From assembly GCF_041346945.1 (NCBI RefSeq), contig NZ_CP166850.1, positions 10,090,501 to 10,154,500 on the forward strand: a DNA stretch of 64,000 nt. The letters run 5' to 3'. The notes under the pieces are model-generated. The model did not search any database, was not told the origin of the DNA, and was given only the letters and a program-made list of their open reading frames with translations. The position numbers and the translations under genes were made by a program. Below are positions 63,129-64,000 of the stretch, piece by piece (positions within the stretch are counted from its first letter, which is position 1; the number at the start of each line of letters is the position of its first letter). Source of the DNA: Amycolatopsis sp. cg9 (GTDB taxonomy: Bacteria; Actinomycetota; Actinomycetes; Mycobacteriales; Pseudonocardiaceae).

Positions 63129-64000
63129 CTATTGCCCGAAACGCAGCTCGCGCCAGGACATTCCGCCGTCCGTGGTGCGGTACACGGCGGAACCGCCTGC
63201 GGCATCCGGCTGACCGTCCACGACGACCCCGGTGCCGCGGCCGGGGAAGTCGAGATCGGCCAGCCCGAGCCCTCGTTCGGACAGCGCCGTCGTCGTCCAC
63301 GTGCGACCGCCGTCGGCCGTGCGGTGCAGGAACCCGGTGCCACCGCCCACCGCCGCGACCGTGACGGACGTCGGCGAAGCGGCGCCGAACCCCTGCGTGA
63401 TCCCGGTGTACGGCGCCGCGTCGCTCCCGCTGAACACGCCGCCGAGCTGCGGGGCGTGCCGCAGCCGCCGTTCGGTCGAGCCGGGCTGCGGCGACCCGGG
63501 GCTGCTGCTGCACAACGCCACGACCTGCCGTTCCCGCACGTTGGCGAGCGAGGCGACCAACCCGGCCGGGCACGGCGGATCGGCCCGGGTGAAGCGGACG
63601 CCGTCGCGGGAGGTCCAGTACTCCTCGGTGCCGTAGTCCGCGCCGAGCGCGACCTGCACACCGCCGCCGACGGAGAGATCGCCGTAGGTGAGGGAGCCGG
63701 TGACCGCGAACCCGGGCACCGGGGCCAGCACCGGCGACCCGGCGGCCGCGGAGTACAGCCGCGTCGAGCCGCGGCCCTCGCCGTAGCTGGTGAGCACCGC
63801 GAACACGCGACCGCCCGTTTCGGCGATCTTCGAGAGGTAGTACGGCTCGCGCGCGCCGATCAGCCCGACCGGGTGCCAGGTCGCACCGCCGTCCCGGGTC
63901 GTGCGCACGTGCACGCCATCGCTGACGTACGCGACGCGGTCGCTGACCCACGTCAGCGCGACGTGGTTGTGGTTGTCCGGCAACGGGACCGGAGGCGCAC
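63129..64000 (-). CDS. BNR/sialidase-like repeat protein (partial, N-terminus beyond window)
   Basis: The visible 290 residues contain a beta-propeller of BNR or YCF48-like repeats: TTRDGGATWHPVGLI, TSRDGVRFTRADP, RTADGGRTWTTTAL and RTTDGGMSWRELRFG, each an Asp-box like S/TxDxGxTW. These domains bind glycans or proteins, or form sialidase propellers. No catalytic residues can be assigned. The frame is open to base 64000, so the start, and any signal peptide, lie outside. It is probably extracytoplasmic, by analogy. Confidence 0.8.
   Translation of the reverse strand, partial: APPVPLPDNHNHVALTWVSDRVAYVSDGVHVRTTRDGGATWHPVGLIGAREPYYLSKIAETGGRVFAVLTSYGEGRGSTRLYSAAAGSPVLAPVPGFAVTGSLTYGDLSVGGGVQVALGADYGTEEYWTSRDGVRFTRADPPCPAGLVASLANVRERQVVALCSSSPGSPQPGSTERRLRHAPQLGGVFSGSDAAPYTGITQGFGAASPTSVTVAAVGGGTGFLHRTADGGRTWTTTALSERGLGLADLDFPGRGTGVVVDGQPDAAGGSAVYRTTDGGMSWRELRFGQ

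Noticed and set aside
1-64000. CRISPR arrays, rRNA operons and riboswitches
   Set aside because: No regularly spaced repeats, rRNA signatures or recognisable aptamer motifs were seen on either strand by reading; this was not a computed search.

Overview
The window is high-GC actinobacterial DNA. The chromosomal marker block clpX-clpP2-clpP1-tig, frequent GTG starts, a SARP regulator, a DUF574-type methyltransferase and long GC-rich convergent hairpins fit a Pseudonocardiaceae member such as Amycolatopsis. The genus is inferred from general style and was not tested. No rRNA, tRNA or CRISPR array was seen.

Layout. 1-4.3 kb: protein quality control on the minus strand (clpX, running off the left edge, clpP2, clpP1, tig) with long terminator hairpins. 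4.4-7.2 kb: a TetR regulator divergent from a fatty-acid desaturase fused to its own reductase and ferredoxin. 7.3-11.5 kb: a small membrane-anchored protein, a histidine kinase without an adjacent response regulator, and a GT39-type membrane glycosyltransferase. 11.7-22.1 kb: an accessory island. It holds an acetyltransferase, an XRE regulator coupled to a glycosyltransferase, a class III cyclase-like protein followed by a Crp/Fnr regulator, two small membrane proteins (one resembling part of a conjugative translocase), a cupin / dCTP-deaminase-like / ThiL-like operon, a two-helix membrane protein and an XRE protein with toroid-like repeats. 22.2-25.3 kb: a second polyprenyl-sugar pair (GT2-GtrA plus a paralogous GT39), so the island lies between two related glycosylation loci. 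25.4-30.6 kb: small genes, SARP, PP2C phosphatase, and a 1,043-bp IS5-like element that touches the stop codon of a DUF2127 gene.

30.6-50 kb is largely secreted or sugar-related: GH92 mannosidase under a LacI-like palindrome, an amidohydrolase, an ABC exporter with its TetR, a large subtilase, a GH99-like mannosidase, a xylR-like ROK gene divergent from xylA, and a 1,290-residue secreted sugar-dehydrogenase/PKD/CBM6/ThuA protein. 50.1-57.8 kb is an eight-gene, mostly overlapping minus-strand operon resembling actinobacterial ebo-type clusters: inositol-phosphate synthase, UbiA prenyltransferase, sugar-phosphate isomerases, EboA, TatD-like hydrolase, EboE and a phosphodiesterase. A second ROK regulator lies just upstream. 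58-64 kb holds MarR/MFS/aldo-keto reductase, a DUF574 methyltransferase and a partial BNR-repeat protein.

The strongest leads for undescribed biology are an unnamed domain shared by two island-region proteins, the cyclase-Crp pair, the cupin-Dcd-ThiL operon, and the translationally coupled ebo-like operon.
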